The position numbers were made by a program, and so were the translations under genes. A DNA stretch of 64,000 bases. Origin: Plantago ovata. Its lineage: Eukaryota; Streptophyta; Magnoliopsida; Lamiales; Plantaginaceae. Under the pieces are notes generated by a model that saw only the letters and a program-made list of their open reading frames with translations, was not told the DNA's origin and searched no databases. Every line of letters begins with the position of its first letter. The stretch's first letter is position 1. Positions 1 through 11,147 of the stretch are shown here, one piece after another. The DNA lies in the NCBI GenBank assembly GCA_028274465.1, contig CM051455.1:43665129-43729128 (forward strand), written 5' to 3'.

Positions 1-148
1 CAATTCATTTGCCTTTCTTCCTCAGATTCATCTATCTAATACATCCAAATACAATCCAAAAGACCTCTAATTTAAATTGATATTTTGTTTAGGTAGATTC
101 GATTTAAAGGAGAATTGTGATTTAGGTCAATTTCCAGAAAAAAACAAA

Positions 149-770
149 TGAGCTCAAAGCGACAGCTTGAGCACACTTGTTCTTCCTCCGAAATAGCCCC
201 CTAAAAGCATTAGAAAACGGATCGAGAATGTATCACCAACTTGTATCCAGTTCTTCGTTCGCACTTTTTCCACCAATCGGCCTACTCTCTTCATCCGTGC
301 AAACATCAATGAAATAATTAGCCCAGTCCTTGATTAGAATCCCCCTCGACGACCACCATCTGAGACTTATATACGGAGGAAAGCAGCTAAAACCAGAGCA
401 GACTCTTCACGAATCCATGATCGAAAAATATTCAGTTTTGCAGCGCGTAGGCCGTTTGGAGAGCTCTAGTTACTTGGTATGGTATGCAATTAAGGATATA
501 CTGGAGCTTGCTATTTCGATCTATAAATCACAGGATCACATGTCAGCTATTCTTCCTGAGTACGACATTGCTTCGAAAGATTCGACCGATAGGCTTGTAA
601 TCTCTCGGGCTCATGGGTGATATATAAGCTACCGGAGTACCTCAATACGTTTAGCTGCTGGTCTGGTCCTCAGGCACTGGTGAAATTGTATGCCTATTCT
701 AATGATCATGAAGTGATTGCACATCATAGTATGCTTTCTATTCGTTATCTTGTTAAGTAAAATTGTTCAA
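149..770 (+). pseudogene. UPL5-like unit 1, ubiquitin-like fragment (broken)
   Basis: The start ATG at 149 (MSSKRQLEHTCSSSE) meets an in-frame TAA after 18 codons. A later open stretch at 330-620 encodes the end of the ubiquitin-like fold (GIPLDDHHLRLIYGGKQL, TLHESMIEKYSVLQRVGRL) and the linker IKDILELAISIY. In UPL5 this domain lies N-terminal to a leucine zipper and HECT domain. No HECT sequence is present here. The unit looks like a dead copy of the array; expression as a truncated ubiquitin-like peptide cannot be excluded. Confidence 0.65.
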
Positions 771-1007
771 ATTCAAACGCATCGAAAAATTCGTTACCAA
801 TATATGTCGATTCTTTTGTGCGCATAACTTAATCTTGCACTATGGTTGCGCATGGTATAAGTTAAAGGCGATGTCCATATTTGTCATTGATCGAGCTTTT
901 GATTTCTTTCTTGAACTTAGCCCAAATTCCCCAATTCATTTCCCTTTCTTCCTTAGGAATTCATCGATTCCGAGGTGAATTGTGATTTAGGTCAGTTTCC
1001 AGAAAAA

Positions 1008-1700
1008 ATGATCTCAAAGCGACAGCTTGAGAACACTTGTTCTTTCTCCGAAATGGCCTCCAAAAAGCATCAGAAAACGGAGAATGGATCATCAACTTGC
1101 ATCCAGTTCTTCGTTCGCACTTTTTCCACCAATCAGCCTACTCTCTTCGTCCGTGCAAACACCTATGAAAGAATTAGCTCAGTCCTCGAGAAATTTAAGT
1201 CCTTGATCGGAATCCCCCTCGACGACCACCATCTGAGATTTATCTACGGAGGAAGTCAGCTACAAACATAGCAGACTCTTCATGAATCCAAGATCAAAGA
1301 AGATTCGGTTTTGCAGCTGGTAGGACGTTTGGAGAACTCCAGTTACTTGGTTTGGTTTACAATTAAGGATATACTGGACCTTGCTATATCGATCCACCAA
1401 TCACTGTATATCACATGTCAACCATTCCGCCTAAGTACGACATTGCATTGAAAGATTCGGTCGATAGGCTTGTACTCTCGGGCTCATGCGTGATATATAA
1501 GCTACCGGAGTACCTCAATACTTTTAGCAGTTGGTCTGGTCCTCAGGCACTCACTGGTGAAATTGTATGCATGTTCTAATGATCATGAAGTGATTGCACA
1601 TTATAGTATGTTGTCTATTCGTTATCTTGTTACTAAAATTGTTCAAATTCAAATGCCTCGAAACATTTGTTACCTGTGTATGCCGATTCTTTTTTGCGCA
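1008..1700 (+). pseudogene. UPL5-like unit 2, ubiquitin-like fragment (early stop)
   Basis: The ATG at 1008 opens an 87-residue frame that ends at TAG 1269-1271. It covers a lysine-rich leader (ASKKHQKTENGSS) and a nearly complete beta-grasp region: IQFFVRTF, TLFVRANTYERISSVL, KSLIGIPLDDHHLRFIYGG. The stop follows SQLQT, where unit 3 reads on as EQTLHESMIEEY. The downstream half survives only in broken frames to about 1700. It could be translated as a short ubiquitin-like protein, but a copied and decaying fragment is more likely. Confidence 0.6.
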
Positions 1701-1878
1701 TAACTTAATCTTGCGCTATGGTTGCGCATGGCATAACTAAAAGCGATGTCGATTTTGGTCATTGAGCTTCCGATTTCTTTCATGAACTTAGTCCCCAATT
1801 CCCCAATTCATTTGCCAATCTTCCTCAGAATTGACCGATTCCAAGGTGAATTGTGATTTAGGTCAATTTCCAGAAAAA

Positions 1879-2584
1879 ATGAGCTCAAAGCGACAGCTTG
1901 ACCACACTTGTTTTTCCTACGAAATGGCCCCCAAAAAGCATCAGAAAACGGAGAATGGATCATCAACTTGCATCCAGTTCTTCGTTCGCACTTTTTCTCG
2001 CAATAGGCCTACTCTCTTCGTCCATGCAAACGCCGATGAAAGAATTAGCTCAATCCTCAACAAAGTTAAGTCCTTGATCGGGATCCCCCTCAACGTCCAC
2101 CATGTGAGAATTATCTACGGAGGAAATCAGCTACAAACAGAGCAGACTCTTCATGAATCCATGATCGAAGAATATTCAGTTTTGCAGCGCGTAGGCCGTT
2201 TGGAGAGCTCAAGTTACTTGGTATGCGATACAATTAAGGATATATATATATACAGGACCTTCCGCTTTCGGATCTTCAATCTACCAATCACAGGATCACA
2301 TGTCAACCATTCCACCTGAGTACGACATTGCTTTTAAAGATTCCTTCGATAGGCTTGTACTCTCAGTCTCATGGGTGATATATAAGCTACCGGAGTACCT
2401 CAATACGTTTAGCAGCTGGTCTAGTCCTCAGGCACTGGTGAAATTGTATGCATGTTCTAATGATCATGAAGTGATTGCATATCACAGTATGCTTTCTATT
2501 CATTATCTTGTTACTAAAATTGTTCAAATTCAACTGCCTCGAAATATTCGTTACCAGTGTATGCCAATTCTTTTGTGCGCATAA
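1879..2584 (+). pseudogene. UPL5-like unit 3, most intact ubiquitin-like ORF
   Basis: This is the least damaged unit. From the ATG at 1879 (MSSKRQLDHTCFSYEMAPKK) it stays open to 2319, 146 residues. It contains the whole ubiquitin-like domain (IQFFVRTFSRNRPTLFVHA to QTEQTLHESMIEEYSVLQRV) and GRLESSSYLVCDTIKDI. The frame is then lost next to a TATATATATA tract near 2240 that the other units lack. A second frame, 2300-2584, carries the next conserved block (IPPEYDI, VIYKLPEYLNTF, ALVKLYACSNDHE, SIHYLVTKIV). UPL5 has these blocks in the same order. There is no HECT domain. Confidence 0.65.
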
Positions 2585-2758
2585 CTTAATCTTGCGTTAT
2601 GGTTGTGCATGGCATAACTTAAAAGTGATGTCATTTTGGTCATTAGGCTTCCGATTTGTTTCTTGAATTAGCCCCCAATTCCCCAATTCATTTGCCTTTC
2701 TTCCTCAGAATTCATCGATTTCAAGGTAAATTATGATTTAGGTCAATTTCCAGAAAAA

Positions 2759-3456
2759 ATGAGCTCAAAGTGACACCTTGAGAACACTTGTTCTTACTAG
2801 GAAATGGCTCCCAAAAAGCATCAGAAAACGGAGAATGGATCATCAACTTGCATCCAGATTTTCGTTCGCACTTTTCCCACCAATCGGCCTACTCCCTTTG
2901 TCCGTGCAAACACCGATGAAACAATTAGCTCAGTCCTCGACGACAAAGTTCAGTCCTTGATTGGAATCCCCCTCGACGACCACCATTTGAGCCTTATCTA
3001 CGGAGAGAAAAGTAGCTGCAGATAGAGTAGACTCTTCATGAATCCATGATTGAATAAGATTTGTTTTTGCAGCTAGTAGGCCGTTTGGGGAGCTCCAGTA
3101 ATTACTTGGTATGGGATACAATTATGGATATACTGGATCTTGCTATTTCGATCTACCAATCACAGGATCACATGTCAGCCATTCCGCCTGAGTACGACAT
3201 TGCTTTGAAAGATTCGGTCGATAGGCTTGTACTCTCGGGCTCATCGATGATATATAAGCTACCGGAGTACCTCAATACGTTTTGCAACTGTTCTGGTCCT
3301 CAGACATTGGTGAAATTGTATGCATGTTTTAGTGATTATGAAGTGATTGCACATCATAGTATGCTTTCTATTCGTTATCTTGTTACTAAAATTGTTCAAA
3401 TTCAAATGTCTCGAAATATTCGTTACCAGTGTATGTCGATTCTTTTGTGCGCATAA
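2759..3456 (+). pseudogene. UPL5-like unit 4, broken in two frames
   Basis: The expected start at 2759 is followed almost at once by TGA, where the other units have CGA, and later by TAG. A downstream ATG at 2804 (MAPKKHQKTENGSS) opens 73 residues of the ubiquitin-like domain, ending at TAG 3023-3025. The C-terminal block continues at 3061-3456 in another frame (LVGRLGSSSNYLVWDTIMDI, PPEYDIALKDSVDRLVLSG, IYKLPEYLNTF, QTLVKLYACFSDYE, LVTKIVQIQ). It has a three-base gain (DDK for NK) that keeps frame inside the domain. It is judged a pseudogene of the array. Confidence 0.65.
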
Positions 3457-3660
3457 CTTAATCTTGCGCTAGGATTGGTAAACCTTCTTTTGTGCGCATA
3501 ACGTAATCTTGCACGCCATGGTTGTGCATGGCATAACTTGATCTTACGTGCCATGGTTGCGCGCGCATGGCATAACTTGCAATCTTGCGCTAGGATTAGT
3601 AAACCTTCTTTTGTTCGCATAACTTGATCTTTTGTGCCATGGTTGCTTATAACTTAGTTG
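3440..3660 (+). repeat. Short tandem repeats derived from the array tail
   Basis: The unit tail (GCGCATAACTTAATCTTGCGC) is expanded into short imperfect repeats built from CTAGGATTRGTAAACCTTCTTTTG, CGCATAACTT and GCCATGGTTG. The 37-base CTAGGATT motif recurs at about 3470 and 3590. No coding potential is seen; minus-strand frames across it are only repeat-driven. Confidence 0.6.
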
Positions 3661-3831
3661 TGCTATGGTACGTAGATCGATAATAAGAGGGGATAACATT
3701 GGTGTGCCCATAACCCAAGGTATGTATATGTAACCGCAATACAGTGTAAACAATTTTATTGAGTGCAATATATAACGAAGTACAATGTCGAAAAAGTTAA
3801 TTTCTTGTTCATTGGTGTACTTAGCGAGTTG

Positions 3832-4115
3832 CACTACAAAAAATCCTGAAAATAGCCAACGACTTTAGCCACGGATGGCTAAACTAGCCACGAATCATTG
3901 GTTTAGCTACGGATAGGCACAGACAGAGACTGGATGCTCAATTCGTGCCTGTCCAGGCCCGAGTTCGTGAGGTTTAGCCACCGGTATAATCTATCCGTAG
4001 CCATTTTACCCACAGATAATGTATTCGTGGCTAAATTTATTGACTTTGTTTTTTTTTTTTAAAGAAAAAGGTTTGCAACGGATATATTATATCCGTGGCT
4101 AAACTAATTATATAT
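3832..4115 (+). mobile_element. Orphan CACTA (En/Spm-like) left end with subterminal repeats
   Basis: The sequence CACTACAAAAAATCC at 3832 has the terminal form typical of plant CACTA elements. Over the next 270 bases a motif related to AGCCACGGATNGCTAAA recurs in both orientations (near 3872, 3885, 3905, 3965, 3990, 4025, 4085), which is the usual subterminal repeat pattern. No matching right end (TTTTTTGTAGTG) and no transposase were found downstream, so this is a truncated end or a very decayed element. Confidence 0.55.
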
Positions 4116-4479
4116 ACGCGAGTGAGTCTCTTCTTCCCCAGACTTCTTTCCTCCAAAACCCTAATCATTTCTTCCAAAACCCTAATTCTTTCTTCCCCAA
4201 AACCCCTTTTCTACTCCAAGATCCACTACCGCCACGTCGGAGCTACCACGCCGATCGGTGAGTCTTCCGTCTCCTCCCTCTCATTCTCTTGCTAATCTAT
4301 TTTTTATTTGTATTTTTTAATTCCTTCTCCTCTTGGTTGAATCCCGTAGGGAGCCACCACCACTGTACCGCCATGACAACACCACCACCATAGCCACCGG
4401 AAACGTCCAACTCCTCCTCTTCTCCCGACTCTCTGCCCAAATAAGGTTAGAACCCTAATCTAAATTTTTGGGGTTTTTT

Positions 4480-4515
<36 letters not shown>

Positions 4516-6085
4516 TAATTGAGTGTTTTTTAGTTGTAATTTGTTAAATTGATTGTGTAGTTTAGCTAGAATCAGTTAAACTAATATTCGACTTTTTTTC
4601 TTTTACTTTTTATTATTAATTAGATTTGTTAAATTAATAAGATTAGTTAAATTACTGTAATTATGTAATAATTTGATTAGTTTAAATTAATAAAAATTAG
4701 TTTAAAACAATTTTTTGATTTATTTAGTTAGTTAATTTAATAAATTCTGTTAATATTGCATAATTTTAGATTATTTAAAAAAATGATTGATTATTTGTTA
4801 ATTTTTTAAGTTCTGGTTAATTAAATTTGGGGTAATTTTTTGTTCATTTTTATTAATATTATTCATAAATTAATTTTTAGTTAAATGTGTATGACATGTT
4901 TCGACCGACGGCTGCTACACGAAGGTTGGCCTTGATTATGAACGGAGGGTGGTTGCCGGTGAGAAGTGGTACGCTTCCTCTTAATGTGGAGCGGCGCCAT
5001 TTCGTTGTTTATTGATAAATCATTATTTGAATCTGGTGCTTTTGGTAATTAGTCTCGAAACATCCTAAGTCTCGGATGCTAGCTCTCCGGAGATTCTTCT
5101 GGGATAAATAATTGTATGAGTGTTGTGTGAATTAACAATTAAATTTTTTCATGGAAACGTACAAGTATTTATGGTATTCTTTTGTCTTTCAAATTGGTGA
5201 CAAACATATGTGTCAAATTGTGCAACACGTAGTAATTAAGCTCATGACTTTTAATGGAATTGACCCAATCATATTGGTGGGCTGGAATACGATTTTTCAG
5301 AAAACATTAAGGTCATTTTGACGAATTTTCAAATTTCGACATTCCCTCGAACCAAACTTTTGTTTCGGTTTCCGTCCTAGTGAGTGCAGTATTTTTGAAA
5401 ATATTGGCAAGTGGGGGCAAATGCAGTGTTCTATTTATTCTTTCTCCGGTAGTGGGCCGTACATCATCATGATAGGTACGGTATTGCACTAGTTTATTAT
5501 ATGATCCTTTGACGTGAGGCAATATTTGGTACCTGCACATGGTGGTGTAATGTTTTACGCATGTGTAATGTTTTACGGTGGATTGAACCTTCTAGTAGTC
5601 TAGTACTCTAGTAGATGCTTCACAGCTCTCAGATATCTGTATCTAGGCTCTAGCCGTTTGATTCCGCTTCCATTAGCGCGTAAGATAATACTCCATCGGT
5701 ACGTCTCAATGAATATATTAGATTTGTTTTTATATTATTTTTATATTATATGTTTGAGTGACACCTTCTATTTATTGTTATATTGTTATAGTAGTTGTTA
5801 TTGTTATAGTTAAGTAATAAGAAAAAATAAACATAAGAAATGAGTGGGGACTGGGAAGTATACTTTTAATTGTGCGTAGAATATCGTGGTAGCATATAGA
5901 ATTTGTGTAAAGTTTTTTTTTCCGAAATATTGTGTAAAGTTACAATTTCCATTTAGTGTTCAAAAACATTTCTCGTACAACCTTCTATATTTGGTCACTA
6001 CTAATCGTATCATTTACTAATTTCTCCACTAGGCAATAACATAATCCTAGTTAGCTATCATTTTAATATTTTAATGGTGCGAAAA
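4116..6085. other. Intergenic, no gene recognised
   Basis: The stretch 4120-4440 resembles a C/T-rich leader (repeated CCAAAACCCTAAT) followed by a 30-base T tract. The rest is AT-rich. A short GC-richer island at 4890-5100 and open frames at 4095-4295 and 5313-5540 (minus) show no domain. TACTCCATCGGTACGTCTC at about 5690 resembles a decayed Stowaway end. Confidence 0.5.
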
Positions 6086-6089
6086 GTTT

Positions 6090-6270
6090 ACCTTTTTTTT
6101 TAAACGGTAAATAGTATTACAACTGAACTACTCCTACACTAATTCTAAACAAATTTACTTTTAAACCACTTTATTTCTCCACACCTATACTAACCATATA
6201 ACTCCACCACCGCTGGGGATCGAACCCCGGACCTCTCCTTCAATAACTCATCCTTAACTCCGTTTACTGA
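6090..6270 (-). repeat. SINE-like repeat with tRNA-type B box
   Basis: On the minus strand GGGGTTCGATCCCC (6215-6228) fits the Pol III B box GGTTCNANNCC. About 35 bases 5' of it is GTTAAGGATGAG, a weak A-box-like motif. The body runs through GTGGTTTAAAAGTA to an A-rich end at about 6095. A related arrangement lies at 27815-27960 on the plus strand. It is a candidate tRNA-derived SINE, not a tRNA gene, since no cloverleaf can be drawn. Confidence 0.4.
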
Positions 6271-6800
6271 AAATTATGTTCTTTTCGTTTGAAAAATATC
6301 TGAATTAAACTGGGTAAAGTATTTTTTTTATTTGTTTTTATACGTAAAGCTATTCCTAAAATTTAGACCTGATCCACTAATAGAACCCTCAGAGCTTGTG
6401 TGTAAGGGAGTGAGAAGACCTAACTATCCAAAGTCCAAACCACTTCTGTTGAGTGTTGATATCAATTACAAGGAGGAAAGTCCGTCACAACTCACGCTAC
6501 TTGTAAGCCTACTGACTAACTAAAGAGCTATGGAACCATCTGTTGATTTATCTGGATTGCTTCGGTAAACTTTGTAGCGAGAAACTTATTCTTTAGTTTG
6601 GTTTTTACTTGTTGTCTTTCTTACGACAACTCTTTTCCATGGCACTTGCAAGAATATGAGATCAGCTAGCGAACAAAGTCAGATTTTGCAAAGCTGCACC
6701 GAAGATTCAATAGTTCTACTGGCTTTTTAAACTAAACCGGATTGAATTTAATAAGTCCGAACTAAACTGAATTCATTTATTTTACAAAAAGAACAACTAA

Positions 6801-6986
6801 GGCTATGTTATTTTCATCTGAAAACATATTAGTTTTTCAGTTATGTTCCGTTCTTTTCATATTCATTCAGTTCAATTCAAATGTGTTCAAATTTGATTAG
6901 TTATATTTCATACTACAAATAAATTTAGCTTAACTTCATTCAGTTATATTTTATTTATTTATTGTTTATTTATGTTCGGACGATCT
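6801..6986 (+). mobile_element. MITE of the TTTTCATCTGAA family
   Basis: The left terminus TTTTCATCTGAA (6811) and right terminus TTCGGACGA (6975) form imperfect terminal inverted repeats (TTTTCRTCYGAA). The body is rich in TTCAGTTCAGTTCAATTCAA and contains TTTGATTAGTTATATTTCATACTAC. The same family is seen at 13740-14385, 27965-28200, 51777-51869 joined to 58753-58852, and 63090-63175. No coding sequence is present. Confidence 0.55.
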
Positions 6987-7552
6987 TAAGTATAATTTAA
7001 ACTGAAAATTTTAATAAATCTGAACCTTAATGAAAATTAGTTGTAATGAGAAAAAGAGGACATGGAATATTATTAACACGATGAGAGATGGCACCGAACT
7101 TCAGCTGTACCACCCCACCACTCGACCAGCATCTTATTCAGAGACTAATCCTCAATGACATCACACCGCACATGCCTAATCCACCTTAATCCTCCAAAAC
7201 CAGGTGCATTCCCTTTACCAATCAAACTAAGTACCGGTTTAGTGTCCTTTAATGACCTGGTGAGCCACTAATTAATCACCTTTACCCAAATTCAGAAATG
7301 TACCGAACAAAGTACACATGGAATAATAAAACTTTAAACTCATATCACTTATCATTATCAGTTATCACCTACTCCACTTCTCTCTCACTCAACAATTCAA
7401 ACCAACTCAGTCAATATAATATAATGCTGCCGTGAACTCCGACCACCGCCATGCACCTCCGCCGTGAACTCTCTTTCCCCTCCTCCACCTCCGCCGCAGC
7501 TCTCCACCTCCTCCTCCTCTTCGCCCCTACTTAAAATAAAATAATTAAAAAA
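6987..7552 (+). promoter_or_regulatory. Upstream region of the F-box gene
   Basis: This stretch holds no gene. The last 170 bases are a C/T-rich leader (CTCCACCTCCTCCTCCTC) before the ATG at 7553. TATAATATAATG at about 7416 is the only TATA-like site at a plausible distance. Minus-strand open frames here and inside exon 1 only reflect the CT-rich composition. Confidence 0.35.
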
Positions 7553-10500
7553 ATGATCACTCTCCTCACCGATGACCTTCTCCTCCAGATCCTCTCTCAT
7601 CTCCCATCCTCCGATCACAAATCCTTCCGCTCCACCTGCAAAACCTTCTTCAAACTCGAATCGATCCATCGTACTCATCTCCGGATCCTCCGTCCCGAAT
7701 TCCTCTCCCCTCTCCTCTCCAAATTCCCTTCCCTCTCCTCGCTAGACCTCTCCGTCTGCCCTAGAATCGACGATGCGTCTGCTAACCTCCTCGTCTCCTC
7801 CTCCGCGGCTGTATCGCGGCGGTTGAAGCGGCTGATTCTCACCCGGTGCAATGGATTGGGCGCGCAGGGGCTGGAGGTGTTAATGCGGAGCTGCGAGAGT
7901 TTGGAGAGTGTGGATGTTTCATACTGTTGGGGGTTTGGGGACAGGGAGGCCGCGGCAATATCGTGCGCCGCGGGGCTGAGGGAGCTCTGTTTGGATAAAT
8001 GCTTGAATGTGAGTGATGTAGGATTAGCTAGGATTGCGGTTGGGTGCCAAAACCTGGAGAGTTTGAGCTTGAAGTGGTGTTTCGATTTGACTGATATTGG
8101 GATTGAGCTTCTCTCCAAGAAATGTGGTCGACTCAAGTATCTCGATATTTCGTATTTAAAGGTTTTCTTCATTTGTTAGTTTATTAGTTACTAATTGAGT
8201 AAGATGTGTAGATTAAAATGGTTCAGGGTTCAGATGGTACATTGTCATGATAATGTGGATAATGAACAAATTGGATGGTCTTGCTGTGTAGAATATTATG
8301 ATGAGCTGATTAGGCCAAAATTTGTTTTAGGTAACTGGTGAATCTCTGCGTTCGATCGCTGGGATGCAGAAGTTGGAGGTGTTGCTGATGGTAGGATGTG
8401 GATTACTGGATGATGAGGGGCTACATTATATTGGGAAAGGATGCCCTTCACTTCAGGTTAGTTAGTTGTTCAATCTTTTGTCGAAGATGATGTTGATGTA
8501 TTTGGTATGTGTTGATGCTACGATTTATGTCCCGTATCAATGTTATGAAAACTGCAGACCTGCTCAGTTACAGCCAGCATTTTGCGATCTGAGCTGCATT
8601 GTATCACATGCTTTTGGCTTATGAAACCTTCTAAAAACATTTAGAGACCAAGGCCATACCTACCCCAGAATTGGATTACTTAATATCAACATTAACGAAT
8701 ATTGTTTTAAATGGCTAACTGTTGATTATCTAGATGATAGTTTGTTGAAAATTACTAGGAAATGAGCGTTTCTACTCGTTGTGTTCAAGCCTGAACACCC
8801 AAGTATTGCATGTTTTATATAACTTTAGCCCCAGGGCATATTAATGGAGCCAAACGTTCTCAGATCCTTTATATTCATACAAAGTCATGCAACAGGTATT
8901 GGATGTCTCCAGGTGTGGTCAAGTGGGTCCTTACGCCCTAGTTTCAGTCCTTAATGGACACAATAATCTGTTGCAGCTTCAGGCTAGCTACTGTTTCCCT
9001 GTAAGTAAAAGAGTTCAATTCACATTAGTCTAAGGAAGTCATTCAACAGTTCTCTTTTCGATCAATCTCTGAACGAAATTTGAATTTCCGAATTTTCAGG
9101 GTATGCCTGCAATATTTATTCACGAGCGTAACAGCCTCAGTAAGCTGACAGTCCTCAGAATTGATGGGGCACAGGTTTCTGAAATGATTCTCGACACTAT
9201 TAGCAGCAAATGCCGGTTCCTGTCTGAAATTGGACTGGGTAAATGTGAAGGGGTGACAGATATTGGCATCACAAAGCTTGTATGCGGTTGTGTTAACCTG
9301 AAAATTCTTGATTTGACATGCTGTAGTGACCTCTCCGATTTATCAATAATATCAATAGCATACTCCTGTGAGTACGTTGTATGTCTTAAATTAGAGTGTA
9401 TCAACCTGCTCAAAGAGAAGGGCCTTTACTTCATTGGATCCTTCTCGATGTTACTGGAAGAAATTGATCTTACAGATTGCCCTGGCGTTGATGACATGGG
9501 TAATTTCCAAGATCTTTCCTTATTTAGTGCAAGTCCTTTTGTTCGCCGGCAACTTATTTTCATTCTTTATGGTGTTGTTTCAGGTTTGAAACATCTGTCA
9601 AACTGTTCAGGGCTTCTTTCCTTGAAACTTGGACTATGTACTAACGTTTCCGACAAGGGATTATTCACTATTGCTTCAAATTGCAAACAACTCCGTGAAC
9701 TTGATCTTTACAGGTATCACGGCCATAAATTTTGTAGTCACTACTCCTGATGCTTGGGAAACATATATCTGATCTAACCTTCAAATAAATGTTATAACAG
9801 GTGTGCAGCAATAGGTGATTATGGGTTGGTATCTTTGTCACATGGCTGCACAAAATTGAGAAAACTAATCTTGTCGTACTGCACTAGCGTAACGGACCGA
9901 GGGATTGGTTCTTTAGGTTCTCTTGAGGAACTATCTGATCTGGAGTTGCGAGGCCTGCTAAACATTACTGGTGCTGGTTTGAGCAGTCTTGCTGCAGGTT
10001 GCAGGAAACTCACCGAATTGGACATTAAACACTGTGAGAATATTGATGACTCTGGATTCGGGGCCCTTGCCTATTATTCAAAGAATCTGCAGCAGGTACA
10101 TGTTCTCCACTAATACTTGGCTGGTCTGGTTATTCTTCCTCTTCCTTTCTTTTTACCCCTGATCTGGTAAGTTATAAACTTCGCATGCATTGTTGGAGTT
10201 CCAAACTATCATGTAAGAAGTACTATATTACAGTAGCTTTGAAGATTCTGGGATGCAGAATAAGGCAGAGTGGGGTGGGTGTTCAAGTGAGCTACATAAG
10301 TGGGTTATGGGCATCCCGGGGTACTTTCTTAGATTCTGCCGTACAGTACTGCAGAAAAAACTAAACAGAAGCCTCGAGCACTACATATGCATTGGAGTGA
10401 TGTGAAATGAGTTTTAAGCTAACAAAAGCATGTAAGCTGCCAAGAAAAAGAAATACTGTGAACACTCCCTATAATTGATTTTGACAGATAGGAATTGTTT

Positions 10501-11147
10501 AAATGTTGATTCACTGGAAAGTAGAAATATTACTTGTACTTTGGAAAACCATTTAGCAGCTTCTACAATCAGATGCAACTGTTTCCCATTGATCAGTTGT
10601 TCGTTCCTCTGACAAACATGAATGGTACATACTATTTCCATTTTGCATGAATCAGAATAGTACATTGCATAGCTTCAAATCAATGCTATGTTTGTTGCAG
10701 CCACAGTTGCTTCCTAGTAAGCTAGGTTTCTCTCCTTATAGGAAAAATGTGTCACCCGTATGGATTTTTCATTTAAACTTTAAATCATTTTAGGTTCTAA
10801 AAAATAAATGGTGATGAGTCGGGACAAACAATTCTGAAATTCAGTGTTTTCTTAATCAAGTACATCTCACAGATTGGCTGTATTAAAATTTGTTTTGGCA
10901 GATCAATTTGAGTGGCTGTAAGATCTCCGACATGGGCCTATGCATATTAATGGGGAACTTAAGCCGCATCCAGGATGCGAAGCTACTTAATCTCGCTAAT
11001 GTATCCGTAAACGGTTTAGAGCTTGCCCTTAGAACCTGCTGTTCAAGTCTCAAGAAGTTGAAGCTGGTTGCTCCACTTAGGCGACTTCTCTCTGCAGAAA
11101 TTGTGGATACCTTGGAAGCAAGGGGTTGTAAGATTAGATGGGATTAG
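7553..11147 (+). CDS. F-box/LRR-repeat protein 3-like (SCF adaptor), 7 exons
   Basis: Predicted substrate receptor of an SCF (SKP1-cullin-F-box) ubiquitin ligase. Exons inferred: 7553-8161, 8331-8456, 8896-9000, 9100-9499, 9584-9713, 9801-10095, 10902-11147. All introns are GT-AG and the joined frame is 1,911 bases, 636 residues. The F-box is at residues 4-45 (LTDDLLLQILSHLP, STCKTFFKLE). It is followed by cysteine-type leucine-rich repeats of the form LxxLxLxxCxxLTDxGL almost to the end (RLILTRCNGLGAQGL, LCLDKCLNVSDVGL, LELRGLLNITGAGL). The C-terminus LEARGCKIRWD matches the end of Arabidopsis FBL3 (At5g01720), the closest family I recognise. Length is normal for the family and nothing is broken. 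The target protein cannot be read from sequence. Confidence 0.88.

Larger units (their letters stand above)
1..3460 (+). repeat. Tandem array of four UPL5-like N-terminal units
   Basis: Four head-to-tail units of about 0.87-0.93 kb start near 1, 932, 1801 and 2681. Each begins with the same leader (CAATTCATTTGCC, TTCCTCAG), then an ATGAGCTCAAAGCGACAGCTTG-like start, a ubiquitin-like domain, a second conserved block (PEYDI, YKLPEYLNTF, VKLYAC, SIRYLVTKIV) and a tail GCGCATAACTTAATCTTGCGC. The order matches the N-terminal half of the plant HECT ligase UPL5, whose HECT domain is absent from every unit. The first unit starts at the window edge, so more copies may lie upstream. All units carry stops or frame breaks. 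Confidence 0.75.

Noticed and set aside
6215-6228. Possible tRNA gene from the B-box match
   Set aside because: No acceptor stem or anticodon arm can be formed; treated as SINE-like.
7397-8172. Two minus-strand open frames (93 and 165 residues) over F-box exon 1 and its leader
   Set aside because: They lie opposite a well-supported exon in CT-rich DNA and show no domain.
9120-9413. Minus-strand 97-residue frame opposite F-box exon 4
   Set aside because: Shadow of the LRR exon; no start context or family match.
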